Source: Candidatus Methylomicrobium oryzae (GTDB taxonomy: Bacteria; Pseudomonadota; Gammaproteobacteria; Methylococcales; Methylomonadaceae). Taken from it: a stretch of DNA of 64,000 nt. The DNA lies in the NCBI RefSeq assembly GCF_016745425.1, contig NZ_JAERVK010000018.1, forward strand, positions 1 through 64,000, in the 5' to 3' direction. The notes beneath the pieces were generated by a model that ran no database searches, had not been told where the DNA came from, and saw nothing but the letters and a program-made list of their open reading frames with translations. This document shows, piece by piece, positions 17,555 through 26,455 of the stretch (the stretch's first letter is position 1; every line of letters begins with the position of its first letter). The translations under genes and the position numbers were made by a program.

Positions 17555-20500
17555 GCCTACTGAAGTATTGGCCTACCGCCGACCAAATCAACGATTGTAT
17601 AAAGCACGAAGCTGAAGGGGCGCACGACGCCGTATTGCTGGCTGCCCACCGGCCTTCACCACTTAGTTACAAGCAGATTTCCTCCGGTGAGAAATTCAAT
17701 GCCAGCGAAGAGGAACTATTCGAATATCTGATTTCCAAAGACGTGCCGTCTGGTGCCCACGTCGTGCCCATCACGGGAGTTTCTGGTGTCGGTAAGTCGC
17801 ACATGGTGCGTATACTGAATGCCCGTTTGCAAAGTTTGAATGGTGACCGCAAGTATGTAGTGATCCGCATTCCGAAGAGTGCAAGCCTGCGGAAAGTTGT
17901 AGAACTGATTTTGGAAAAGCTTCCGGAAGATGAATACGCCCAAGTGAGGATGGAATTCGCAAAGGCGCTGACTGAGGATCTCGACGTAGAAACTGCGGTC
18001 GTACGGTTCCAAGGGGAGTTGAACGTCGCATTGGGTCAGTTGAGCAAGGCATTGGAAATCCGGGCACGGGAAAATCCGAGCGATTCCAAGTTGAGGGCTC
18101 AATGGGGGCATGCGCGCGAACTACCTAAGTTTTTGGCAGATCCGGTCCTTGTTGACCATTTTTGCGAGAGAGTGTTTCCTCGGTTCGTCCGGCGTGCTAT
18201 CGCAGGAAGTCTAGATGCCGAAAACGAGGCATTCGTGAAGGATTTCATTCCTGACGATTTACTTCTGCCAGATGATCTTGATCTTACCAAGGCAGCCCAT
18301 TCGACTAAATTTTACTACACCGGAAACCTACTGGTTCGCGACAGAGAAGGGATGCGTGTGGCCACTCGTCTGCTTAACGAGAATAAGGTTGTTGATCAGG
18401 CCATCCGTCAGTTGTTCAACCTACACCAAGCATTGGGTGGCATGACCCTGCAGGATGTCATACTTGAGATTCGTCGCCGCTTGCTTGTAGAAGGCCGGGA
18501 GTTGGTGATTTTCGTAGAAGATTTCAAGGCACTTACCGGGATTCAGGACATATTGCTTAATGTCCTGATCCAGGAAGGTGTTCGGGACGGGGTTCAACAA
18601 TTAGCCACGATGCGATCGGTTATCGCGGTCACAGACGGGTATCTAGATCGCGCGGATACGATCGCGACCCGCTCTAAACGGGAGTGGAGGGTGGAAAGCG
18701 AGTTATCCAGTCCAGAGGAGGTTTTTAGTCGCACCAAGACCTTGGTTGCAGCGTATTTGAACGCCGCTCGATGGGGGTTCAAAGAATTGGTGCGCCACTT
18801 CGAAGCAAAAGGTGATGCGGGTGTTGACCAAAGCGCGTGGATTGGCCCTTACGTCGATCCTGATGACGATGAAACTCATCTTCTGGAAGCCTTCGGTTCC
18901 AAAGACGGAATTCCGCTATTCCCATACACTGAACAAGCCATTGAACAACTAGCCCGAATAGCACTTACTCGTAACGATAAACTAACGTTCACTCCGCGTT
19001 TCATTATCGATAACATTCTCCGAACCCTTCTTTTGCAAGGTCGTCCAGTCTTTGAGAGAGGGCAATTTCCACCCGTCAGCATCAATGCGCCGAGGATGGA
19101 AGCAGAGATTGATCAGTGGTTGGCGTCGCTGCCCGTTTCGGTTGAAATCAGGGAGCGCTATCGGCGTGTCGTAGCCATCTGGGGTAATACGCCGCGGAAG
19201 GTGGCAGAAATAGGCTATATCCCTAAAGAAGTGTTCGATGCGTTCAAGTTAGACCGCCCGAATATCGTGTTCCAGAACCCACCTGAGCCGAAATCCCCAG
19301 GGACGAATGTAAAGGACGGGCCAGCACCTCCACCACCTCCACCACCCAGAACGGAGGATGCTTCCCTGATTGAAGCGCTTGAAAAATGGGTTCAAGGTGA
19401 GCGCTTGCCCCAAGGCGTGGCCAACCAAATCAGAAATTCAGTCGCTGATGCGCTAAATGACCGCATTGATTGGAATGCCGAGCGATGTGCGAAGATAGAG
19501 AAGATCGTGGAAAGATCAAAAATTTCGATTCCAAATGCAATGGGCGAAACTACGATCGATAAGAACCCTATTATAGTTGCGGACGATCATACTGACCCTA
19601 ATGGGCAGCTACGCTCCGAATTGGCTGCGGTAACACGTCTCTACGGATTAAATTCAGGCAAGGTTTCTTATGCGGATGCCGATGACGATATGATTTGGGT
19701 GGGCAACCTTGTTGACCGACTCATGCCCCAAACGCTATCCCTAATCCGCGCCGAAATGCAGCAGAGACTTGGTGTAACCCTAAGACTTCTACAGACAAAT
19801 AGCCAAATATTGGGCTTGATCGCTCGTGGTAGGACCCCCGCTAGTCTTGCGCCCTTTTTATTTGATGACGTTGAAAACTCAACGAGTCTTCCTTTGGATT
19901 GTAATCAAGCCTTCAAGGATTGGTACGCATTGAAGGGGGCAGCGCTCCGTGTCCGCCCTGAATTGATCCCAAAGGTTGTGTCTTTCTGCGGAAGCTTCCA
20001 AGGTGACAGCACCAAGACTCCATATGCAATTGATATGATTAGACTTTCGAACTCACTACAGTCTGAGGTTGGATCAATAAGGCCTGGTGATCTTGGTTTT
20101 ACGGCTGATTCAGTGGGATTACTCCAAAATGAGTTACGCGAATCCGTTGTGAAGATAAAAGCTAAAAATGTACTCAAAGAGGCGACCTCTATCCGAACTA
20201 CTCTCATAGCTGAATTTGGGGAAAGCTTCGATAAACAGGAGATTGTTGATGAGTTCGAGGCGCTGGCAGACCAGTTAGGTGAATGCGGTGCCTGGTCGGA
20301 GCAAGAAATCGGTATGGGCAAACTTGCTTTCAAGAACCGTTGCAAAGAATTCCGAGGCGTAGCGGTGCGCGAAGCTCTTGCTACGCTTTCGATTGCAGGT
20401 GAGGAAGGTACAGAGCAAAGTGATGCCCAGCTGCTGAGTCGGATGGGTCGACTCAATGTCAATCCGCTTATCGTTGCAGGCAATTTCGTGGAAAAGGCCC

Positions 20501-20655
20501 ACTCGGTGGTTCGTGTCGCATTACGTCACGCCAGTACGGAAGAAAGGAAATTCGAAGGCGTTAATCCTGACGCGGAGGCAGCAGAAATTCAGTCGGTGTT
20601 ACAGAATCTGAGTTGCGAGTTGGATTCCTTTGCGGTGAAAGGAGAGGCGTCATGA
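17551..20655 (+). CDS. dpdH: DpdH, large P-loop ATPase
   Basis: A 1034-residue ATPase with Walker A GVSGVGKS at about 75-82 and a Walker B-like LVIFVEDFKAL near 320. An Ala/Pro linker with eight consecutive prolines (19327-19350, about residues 593-600) separates the ATPase half from a helical C-terminal half. It matches DpdH of Dpd clusters by position and size; its biochemical role is not established. Overlaps of four bases with dpdG and dpdI show tight coupling. Confidence 0.85.
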   Translation: MSLLKYWPTADQINDCIKHEAEGAHDAVLLAAHRPSPLSYKQISSGEKFNASEEELFEYLISKDVPSGAHVVPITGVSGVGKSHMVRILNARLQSLNGDRKYVVIRIPKSASLRKVVELILEKLPEDEYAQVRMEFAKALTEDLDVETAVVRFQGELNVALGQLSKALEIRARENPSDSKLRAQWGHARELPKFLADPVLVDHFCERVFPRFVRRAIAGSLDAENEAFVKDFIPDDLLLPDDLDLTKAAHSTKFYYTGNLLVRDREGMRVATRLLNENKVVDQAIRQLFNLHQALGGMTLQDVILEIRRRLLVEGRELVIFVEDFKALTGIQDILLNVLIQEGVRDGVQQLATMRSVIAVTDGYLDRADTIATRSKREWRVESELSSPEEVFSRTKTLVAAYLNAARWGFKELVRHFEAKGDAGVDQSAWIGPYVDPDDDETHLLEAFGSKDGIPLFPYTEQAIEQLARIALTRNDKLTFTPRFIIDNILRTLLLQGRPVFERGQFPPVSINAPRMEAEIDQWLASLPVSVEIRERYRRVVAIWGNTPRKVAEIGYIPKEVFDAFKLDRPNIVFQNPPEPKSPGTNVKDGPAPPPPPPPRTEDASLIEALEKWVQGERLPQGVANQIRNSVADALNDRIDWNAERCAKIEKIVERSKISIPNAMGETTIDKNPIIVADDHTDPNGQLRSELAAVTRLYGLNSGKVSYADADDDMIWVGNLVDRLMPQTLSLIRAEMQQRLGVTLRLLQTNSQILGLIARGRTPASLAPFLFDDVENSTSLPLDCNQAFKDWYALKGAALRVRPELIPKVVSFCGSFQGDSTKTPYAIDMIRLSNSLQSEVGSIRPGDLGFTADSVGLLQNELRESVVKIKAKNVLKEATSIRTTLIAEFGESFDKQEIVDEFEALADQLGECGAWSEQEIGMGKLAFKNRCKEFRGVAVREALATLSIAGEEGTEQSDAQLLSRMGRLNVNPLIVAGNFVEKAHSVVRVALRHASTEERKFEGVNPDAEAAEIQSVLQNLSCELDSFAVKGEAS

Positions 20656-21374
20656 TGCTCGACGAAGCTAGAATTGCGCGCGAACGCCTAATGTGCGCCG
20701 AAGCGGCCAAACTTAACGTAGTAGAAGCTCGAGAACTCGCTAATAAGAAATACGAACTTCGCGAACTGGTGAAAGTGGTCAAGTCTTTAGCTGAGCGACG
20801 GGAGTGGCTTCAACAAGGCGGTGTTCCATTGTCGCGGGCGCCTGATGTGGATAAGGCTAAACAATTGTGCGACAAGATCCTTGTCCGCTTTATTGAGTCG
20901 CCCAAGAACGACACCTTGGTGCGCAATAGAGGATGGATTAACTTGTTGGACGCCTTGAAGGCATTCAAGATCGAGGAAGAAACACAGCAGAAACAGGATT
21001 GGAAGGAATACTTCGCATGCAAGTTGTTTGGAGGAGTACCGCCAGAGCAGCGCAAACAAACCCTCACGCTGTCGTTACCGGTGAATAAGAGTGCTTTTGA
21101 ACGCTATGAGCATATGTATCGGCTTGTCAGCCAATACAAAAGCGCAGTACCCAATTCTAAAGAGCAGTTGATCAACGTTCAGACTTGGTCTGAGCAACTG
21201 GCTGAAATTAATAGCGAGTTTGTGGAGAACGACGATGTGCCTGTTGCAGTACGGGCATTTTTCTCAGCCACCGCTACGACTCACGGAGCCAGTCTGGAAT
21301 TGTTGACTGAAGAAGTGATCACGTGGCTCCGTGCTAATAATATGCTTAACAACTACGCCGTTCGGGCGCGTTAG
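20652..21374 (+). CDS. dpdI: DpdI
   Basis: A 240-residue, largely alpha-helical protein. The start at 20652 is chosen because ATGATG overlaps the dpdH stop and follows AGGAGAGG. Long charged heptad-like stretches at the N-terminus (AKLNVVEARELANKKYEL onward) suggest a coiled coil. No enzymatic motif is seen. Position between dpdH and dpdJ supports DpdI, reported as part of the restriction function in S. Montevideo. Confidence 0.8.
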   Translation: MMLDEARIARERLMCAEAAKLNVVEARELANKKYELRELVKVVKSLAERREWLQQGGVPLSRAPDVDKAKQLCDKILVRFIESPKNDTLVRNRGWINLLDALKAFKIEEETQQKQDWKEYFACKLFGGVPPEQRKQTLTLSLPVNKSAFERYEHMYRLVSQYKSAVPNSKEQLINVQTWSEQLAEINSEFVENDDVPVAVRAFFSATATTHGASLELLTEEVITWLRANNMLNNYAVRAR

Positions 21375-21386
21375 TCAGAGGTGGCT

Positions 21387-24300
21387 ATGTTGGAACCGCG
21401 AGAAAATTTTCTTGCATCTATATTAGATCGTATCGAGGAGCGCGAAGCTAGACTGCTTGCTTGGGGGATAGTGGATGGTGCATTCGGACACGACGAGATT
21501 TGCGACCTGCTCAATCCTCTGATAGATGAAGCCATCAACGGTGGCTTGGAGGAGTTTTTATCACCCGAAGAAGTGCTTGCCGAGTTGCTGCGGCGAAAGT
21601 GGATAGCCGAAGTCCTTATGGCTGGCGGTTCCACCGGTTATCGATCACGCATGGCGGAAACGGTTCGTCTTATCCAGAGACTGAGACAGTTATTCCCTAA
21701 ACATGCTGGGCACTCTGGATGGCAACGAGCTCCCGGGTTGGTCGCAGACTTCCGTTTCCTCCGCCGAAGGCGCCGCTACCCTGCACGCGATATCCCTGCT
21801 GAGCAGGCGCTAGCCATGATAGGGGATGCAGCAGAAAGCCCAGCACTGCTGACAGCGGTCAAGGCGCTGTTGGCACCGGGTGGTCGTTCCGTCAGATTAT
21901 CCGGTTTCCAGGCAAGAGCGGCCCAAAGGATCCTTCGTGCAATCGAGACAGGACAGGAGTTGGCTACCATCGTTTGCGCTGGCACCGGAAGCGGGAAGAC
22001 GCTAGCTTTCTACCTGCCTGCACTAGCATCGGTATACCGCCACATGCTGGTAGACGGGAAGAACTCCGACTGGGTTAAGGTCGTTGCACTCTATCCCCGC
22101 ACTGAATTACTCAAAGATCAGTTGCGCGAGGTCCTGCAGCGAATCCGTAATCTCCGGGCAGATTTGCCTAACGGTGAAGCAGCCCAAATCCGCATCGGAG
22201 CACTATATGGTGATACTCCTCACTCCGCACAATACTGCGATTGGTCGAATGGCGTCTGCCCGACCCTGGTTTGTCTGGTCTGCGGTGGCGAATTACGTTG
22301 GCTCAAACAAGACCTTGCCAAGGGCATCGAGCGTCTGGTTTGCGCGTCGTGCTCAGAGGTTTTGGACGGTGGAGTGTTCCCGATAACTCGGGAGTCCATG
22401 AAGAATTGCGTCCCAGATATCCTGTTTACTACAACAGAGATGCTCAACCAGCGCCTCTCAGATATGTCCATGGCGCATCTATTCGGCGTCGGACCAAAGG
22501 CCCTCCGTGCCCCAGAGTTGGTGCTGATGGACGAAGTGCATACTTACGAGGGCAAGCACGGTGCGCAAGTTGCTTACCTCATGCGCCGTTGGCAACGAAT
22601 GCTGGATCAGCGTTTGCGTTTCGTTGGTTTGTCGGCCACATTGCGCGAGGCATCGCAGTTTTTCGCAGCGTTAACCGGTTGCCGCAACAACTTAGTGGAC
22701 GAAGTGTCACCACGCGCAGACGAGATTGAGTCGGAGGGTGCTGAATACATGCTCGCGTTGCGAGGCGATCCGGTCTCACATGCGGCGTTACTATCCACTA
22801 CTATCCAAACATGCATGGTAATGCAGCGTAGTCTCGATCCGAAGGCGATCAAACCCGAAGATTCTGTTAGCCATGGAGCGTTTGGTCAACGATCATTCGT
22901 TTTTACGGATAATCTGGACGTAATAAATCGACTATATTTCGATTTGCTTAGCGCCGAGGGGCGGAACAGTTATGGCGATCCTGACATGCGCCATGCTCCC
23001 GACGGCGGATTGGCAGTACTACGTGAGAGTGGAACGTCGAACGCGCGCTATTTCAATGGGCAGGATTGGCGTTTCTGCGAGGACTTGCACAATGGCCTTA
23101 GACACCGCCTCGTAGTTAAAAGGGTCAGTTCCCAGGACCGCGGGGTAGATCCGGGTGCGGACGTGGTTGTCGCAACCGCCGTACTGGAAGTGGGTTTCGA
23201 TGATCCGGTCGTCGGTGCGGTTATCCAGCACAAGGCACCGCGCGGCATGGCCGGGTTCCTTCAGCGCAAGGGTCGTGGTGGGCGTACGCGCGGCATGCGG
23301 CCATGGACGGTGGTCGTGTTGTCCGATTACGGACGCGACCGTGCTACCTACCAGAGTTACGACTTGTTGTTCGATCCGGAACTGCCGGTCCGTACCTTGC
23401 CGTTGGGAAACCGGTACGTAACCCGGATGCAAGCGGTATTCGCGACGATCGATTACTTGGGCTCGAAGTTGGATGGCGCCCCAACTGGAAGCGTTTGGAA
23501 CGACCTGAGCGGAGGCGAGAGGTTTAGCGTCCAGCGACGCCAACGACTGCTACGCGAACTGCGCAATATCGTCGAGACGGAGGCCGGGTCAAGGCGTCTC
23601 GGCAACTACCTGAGGGGCGCTTTGGATATATCCGAGGAAGACCTGTCGGCGATCATGTGGGAGTTCCCTAGACCCCTCCTGACGACCGTCCTGCCTACCG
23701 CACTTAGGCGCTTGGCAAGCGATTGGGGCGCGGGAGGCAAGTCGCAGCAGGATTACCAGTCGTTCAACAACCCACTGCCCGATTTTATCCCCGGCTCCCT
23801 TTTCGCAGATCTCAATTTGGCTGAGGTAGCCATCGATTTACCTCGAGCAGTTCCCGCAGTTTCTTTCAATGCTCCCGCGATGCCAGTTTTTGCGGCACTG
23901 CGGGAATTCGCGCCCGGTCGAGTTAGCCGTCGTTATGGCGTGAGCCATCGTAACGAGCGGCATTGGACTCCACCAGCGCCGGATTTTTTGGGCGGATCCG
24001 GCCCGTTCGCGCTCGATATCGATTCAATTGGGAGCCACCAACCCCTTGGCGACTATCAGGTTCAGGTAGGCGGCGAAATCGTATCGCTGCCGGTCTTTCG
24101 TCCGGTCCGTCTAGCGCCGGAATCTCCGCCGAAAGCGGTGGCGGATTTCTCGAACGCTTCCCTCAAGTGGCACAGCCAAATCGTCGCCGCAGTCGAACCG
24201 GCGTGGCTGTCGCCCCCGGCGGGAAGCCTTTGGACAGTGATCGTGCCCCGTATCGGTTTCTTTACGCACTCCCGCCACGCTCCGCTCGAAATCCGACGGT

Positions 24301-25925
24301 TCGCCGTTGGGGCTTCGGCAGAAATTGGCCTCGGCACCGAGAAAGTCCGTGCCGATACTGCCTTCCAGGCCAATGGCAAGCCGGCGGGCCTCGGAGCCCG
24401 GTTTACTGCAGACGGAGTGGTGTTTCAGATCCGCATTCCCTCTGGATTGCACCTTGCAGGAGGAAGTGAGAAATGGCGGGCCCTTCGCGCTGCTAGATTC
24501 GCCGACCTCGCCTGGCGCGGCGAGCGGTTAGAGACCATTTCCAGTCCGTTCATGCGCGAATGGCTCGCTCAGATTTACCTGTCGGCTTTAACCTACGAGG
24601 CGATGCACTGCCAAGTCGGATTGGCAGAAGCCGGTGCCCGTATTCGGGAGGATCGGGCATCTATATCGCTGTCGGACGTCCTAAGCCTGTTGTTCCAGTC
24701 GCACGTGGTAGAAGAACAGGGCAATGTAGAAGCCTTAGGAAACACCGACAAGCTGCGCCAAGAATTGGATGCCTGCCTTCGGGAATCTTCGGTGGTCGAA
24801 GAATTACATGATTTTGCGGCCATACTTTGGGAACCGATCGGAACTGATTGGGAGCCATGGCTGCGAGGAGTCTACCATTCCACCTTGGCAGCGGCCTTGC
24901 TCCGTTCGATTACCGATCTCTGCCCAGGGATAGACCAGGAAGACCTGTCGGTCGACTTGGACCGAGGCCCTGCGCCCGATGGTCAGGCGACCGGCCTGGA
25001 CCAGGATGCAGTGGAAGCCTGGTTTACCGAGAGGAACCCGGGCGGCAACGGACTGATCGAGGAGTTCATGCGCAGCTTCGCGGAAGATCCCCGGCGTTTC
25101 TTCGCTACCGTACGCGCGAATCTCGGAATGGGCGAGTTCGAGCTCATCGACCACCAATTAGGCCAAATCGTGACCTTACTGGCCAATGATGATGGCAACA
25201 GCGATTCGAAAAGTGTCGAGTTGGTACGCAAATTCCGGGTGGCTGGAAGCCAGGAAGAAATGGCACGCTCGTTCAAATCCCTGCGTCGGTCGCTCATTCT
25301 CGAGGGGTTTTCTCCGTTCCACGGATTTCTGGTCGCGCTCGGCAACCGCATCCTTCGCCCAGGGTCGGGCGCGGCAACGGACATTTACCTGTCACGGGTG
25401 CTTGAGCAGTGGCAGGGCGAGGAAGAGCGAATCGGCATCGAGATTGACCTCCGCGTCATGACCTACTACCTCAGCCAATCAGAGGCCATCGACCGCGTAA
25501 TTTCTGACGTCGGTGGTCCACCCGTTGGCGACCGTACTTCTTGGAGAAGTGGAGCCATCAGCGGACTCCTATGGCCCCGGGGGCAAGCGATACGTCGATC
25601 TGCTCTGCACATGCGGAATCCTTTCATGGAATTACCTTTGGTCGAACGCTTGCTGGTCGCAGCGTCCATTAGCGACGACCGCGTGTGCGTTTCCGTGCTA
25701 AAAAAAGATTGGTTGGAAAAAGTTGCCGAGCAGTTGGCTGCGGGTCGCCAAGTTACGCTTACCTGTCCGGAAACAGGGCGTGGCAATCTGGCAGCAGCTC
25801 TTAATGAGTTGGTAACCAATCCGGTCGAATCCGGCTACCTGCGCGCATATGCTCGTCTCCAGGGGATCCGCCAAAACCGTTCTCTGATCGAAGCCGACAT
25901 CGAACTCGTGGAGGCCGTGCAATGA
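21387..25925 (+). CDS. dpdJ: DpdJ, giant DEAD/DEAH-type helicase
   Basis: A superfamily 2 helicase of 1512 residues. Walker A GTGSGKT lies near 198, a DEVH box near 380, then GLSAT, and the C-lobe reads VATAVLEVGFDDP and QRKGRGGRTRG. Between motifs I and II a four-cysteine zinc-finger-like insert (CLVCGG then CASC, about 291-318) is present. The ATG at 21387 is preferred over the GTG at 21381 because AGAGGTGG then serves as ribosome binding site. It is the largest gene of the window and overlaps dpdK by 4 bases. Its involvement in restriction is regarded as likely in S. Montevideo. Confidence 0.9.
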   Translation: MLEPRENFLASILDRIEEREARLLAWGIVDGAFGHDEICDLLNPLIDEAINGGLEEFLSPEEVLAELLRRKWIAEVLMAGGSTGYRSRMAETVRLIQRLRQLFPKHAGHSGWQRAPGLVADFRFLRRRRRYPARDIPAEQALAMIGDAAESPALLTAVKALLAPGGRSVRLSGFQARAAQRILRAIETGQELATIVCAGTGSGKTLAFYLPALASVYRHMLVDGKNSDWVKVVALYPRTELLKDQLREVLQRIRNLRADLPNGEAAQIRIGALYGDTPHSAQYCDWSNGVCPTLVCLVCGGELRWLKQDLAKGIERLVCASCSEVLDGGVFPITRESMKNCVPDILFTTTEMLNQRLSDMSMAHLFGVGPKALRAPELVLMDEVHTYEGKHGAQVAYLMRRWQRMLDQRLRFVGLSATLREASQFFAALTGCRNNLVDEVSPRADEIESEGAEYMLALRGDPVSHAALLSTTIQTCMVMQRSLDPKAIKPEDSVSHGAFGQRSFVFTDNLDVINRLYFDLLSAEGRNSYGDPDMRHAPDGGLAVLRESGTSNARYFNGQDWRFCEDLHNGLRHRLVVKRVSSQDRGVDPGADVVVATAVLEVGFDDPVVGAVIQHKAPRGMAGFLQRKGRGGRTRGMRPWTVVVLSDYGRDRATYQSYDLLFDPELPVRTLPLGNRYVTRMQAVFATIDYLGSKLDGAPTGSVWNDLSGGERFSVQRRQRLLRELRNIVETEAGSRRLGNYLRGALDISEEDLSAIMWEFPRPLLTTVLPTALRRLASDWGAGGKSQQDYQSFNNPLPDFIPGSLFADLNLAEVAIDLPRAVPAVSFNAPAMPVFAALREFAPGRVSRRYGVSHRNERHWTPPAPDFLGGSGPFALDIDSIGSHQPLGDYQVQVGGEIVSLPVFRPVRLAPESPPKAVADFSNASLKWHSQIVAAVEPAWLSPPAGSLWTVIVPRIGFFTHSRHAPLEIRRFAVGASAEIGLGTEKVRADTAFQANGKPAGLGARFTADGVVFQIRIPSGLHLAGGSEKWRALRAARFADLAWRGERLETISSPFMREWLAQIYLSALTYEAMHCQVGLAEAGARIREDRASISLSDVLSLLFQSHVVEEQGNVEALGNTDKLRQELDACLRESSVVEELHDFAAILWEPIGTDWEPWLRGVYHSTLAAALLRSITDLCPGIDQEDLSVDLDRGPAPDGQATGLDQDAVEAWFTERNPGGNGLIEEFMRSFAEDPRRFFATVRANLGMGEFELIDHQLGQIVTLLANDDGNSDSKSVELVRKFRVAGSQEEMARSFKSLRRSLILEGFSPFHGFLVALGNRILRPGSGAATDIYLSRVLEQWQGEEERIGIEIDLRVMTYYLSQSEAIDRVISDVGGPPVGDRTSWRSGAISGLLWPRGQAIRRSALHMRNPFMELPLVERLLVAASISDDRVCVSVLKKDWLEKVAEQLAAGRQVTLTCPETGRGNLAAALNELVTNPVESGYLRAYARLQGIRQNRSLIEADIELVEAVQ

Positions 25926-26455
25926 GTGTCCAATACCGCCGCATTTTTAAGACCCAAACCACCGGAGTTGCTACCATCCAGGAACTGATGCAGACGATGT
26001 TCGTGGCTGAGGTGCTGCAACCTGGCGATGATGTTTGGATAGTCTCTCCTTGGATTAGCAACGTCGTGCTAATCGACAACCGATCCGGAAACTTTGATGC
26101 TCTGAATCCAGAGTGGGGGCGCCGTGAGATCCGCCTTGCAGACGTACTGGTGACTTTAATGAGCCACGGCACGAGGGCGCATGTTGTTACGCGCAACGAG
26201 AGCAGTAACGATTCGTTCCGTACTAGGATTGCCGACCTAGCCAGCGAACACGACCTGGAGGACTCCTTAACGGTATACATCCATGACCAACTCCACACGA
26301 AGGGGATACTGCTTACGAGATGCCTGCTAATGGGATCGATGAACCTGACCTACAACGGCATGACCATCAACGACGAATGGGTGGAGTTTTCTCTTGACCC
26401 GATCGATCTCAGTCGGACGCGACTCGAATTCGCGCGCTACGGGGAAGGCCAATGA
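25922..26455 (+). CDS. dpdK: DpdK, phospholipase D-like nuclease
   Basis: A 177-residue protein of the PLD superfamily with a single HKD-type site: HTK near residues 124-126 and GSMN near 137, inside HDQLHTKGIL and LLMGSMNLTYNG. One HKD per chain usually means an active homodimer. As the only clear nuclease candidate of the restriction arm, it is the likely DNA cutter acting on unmodified DNA; that role is inferred from the family and the published phenotype of dpdK. ATGA overlaps with dpdJ and dpdD. Confidence 0.9.
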   Translation: MSVQYRRIFKTQTTGVATIQELMQTMFVAEVLQPGDDVWIVSPWISNVVLIDNRSGNFDALNPEWGRREIRLADVLVTLMSHGTRAHVVTRNESSNDSFRTRIADLASEHDLEDSLTVYIHDQLHTKGILLTRCLLMGSMNLTYNGMTINDEWVEFSLDPIDLSRTRLEFARYGEGQ

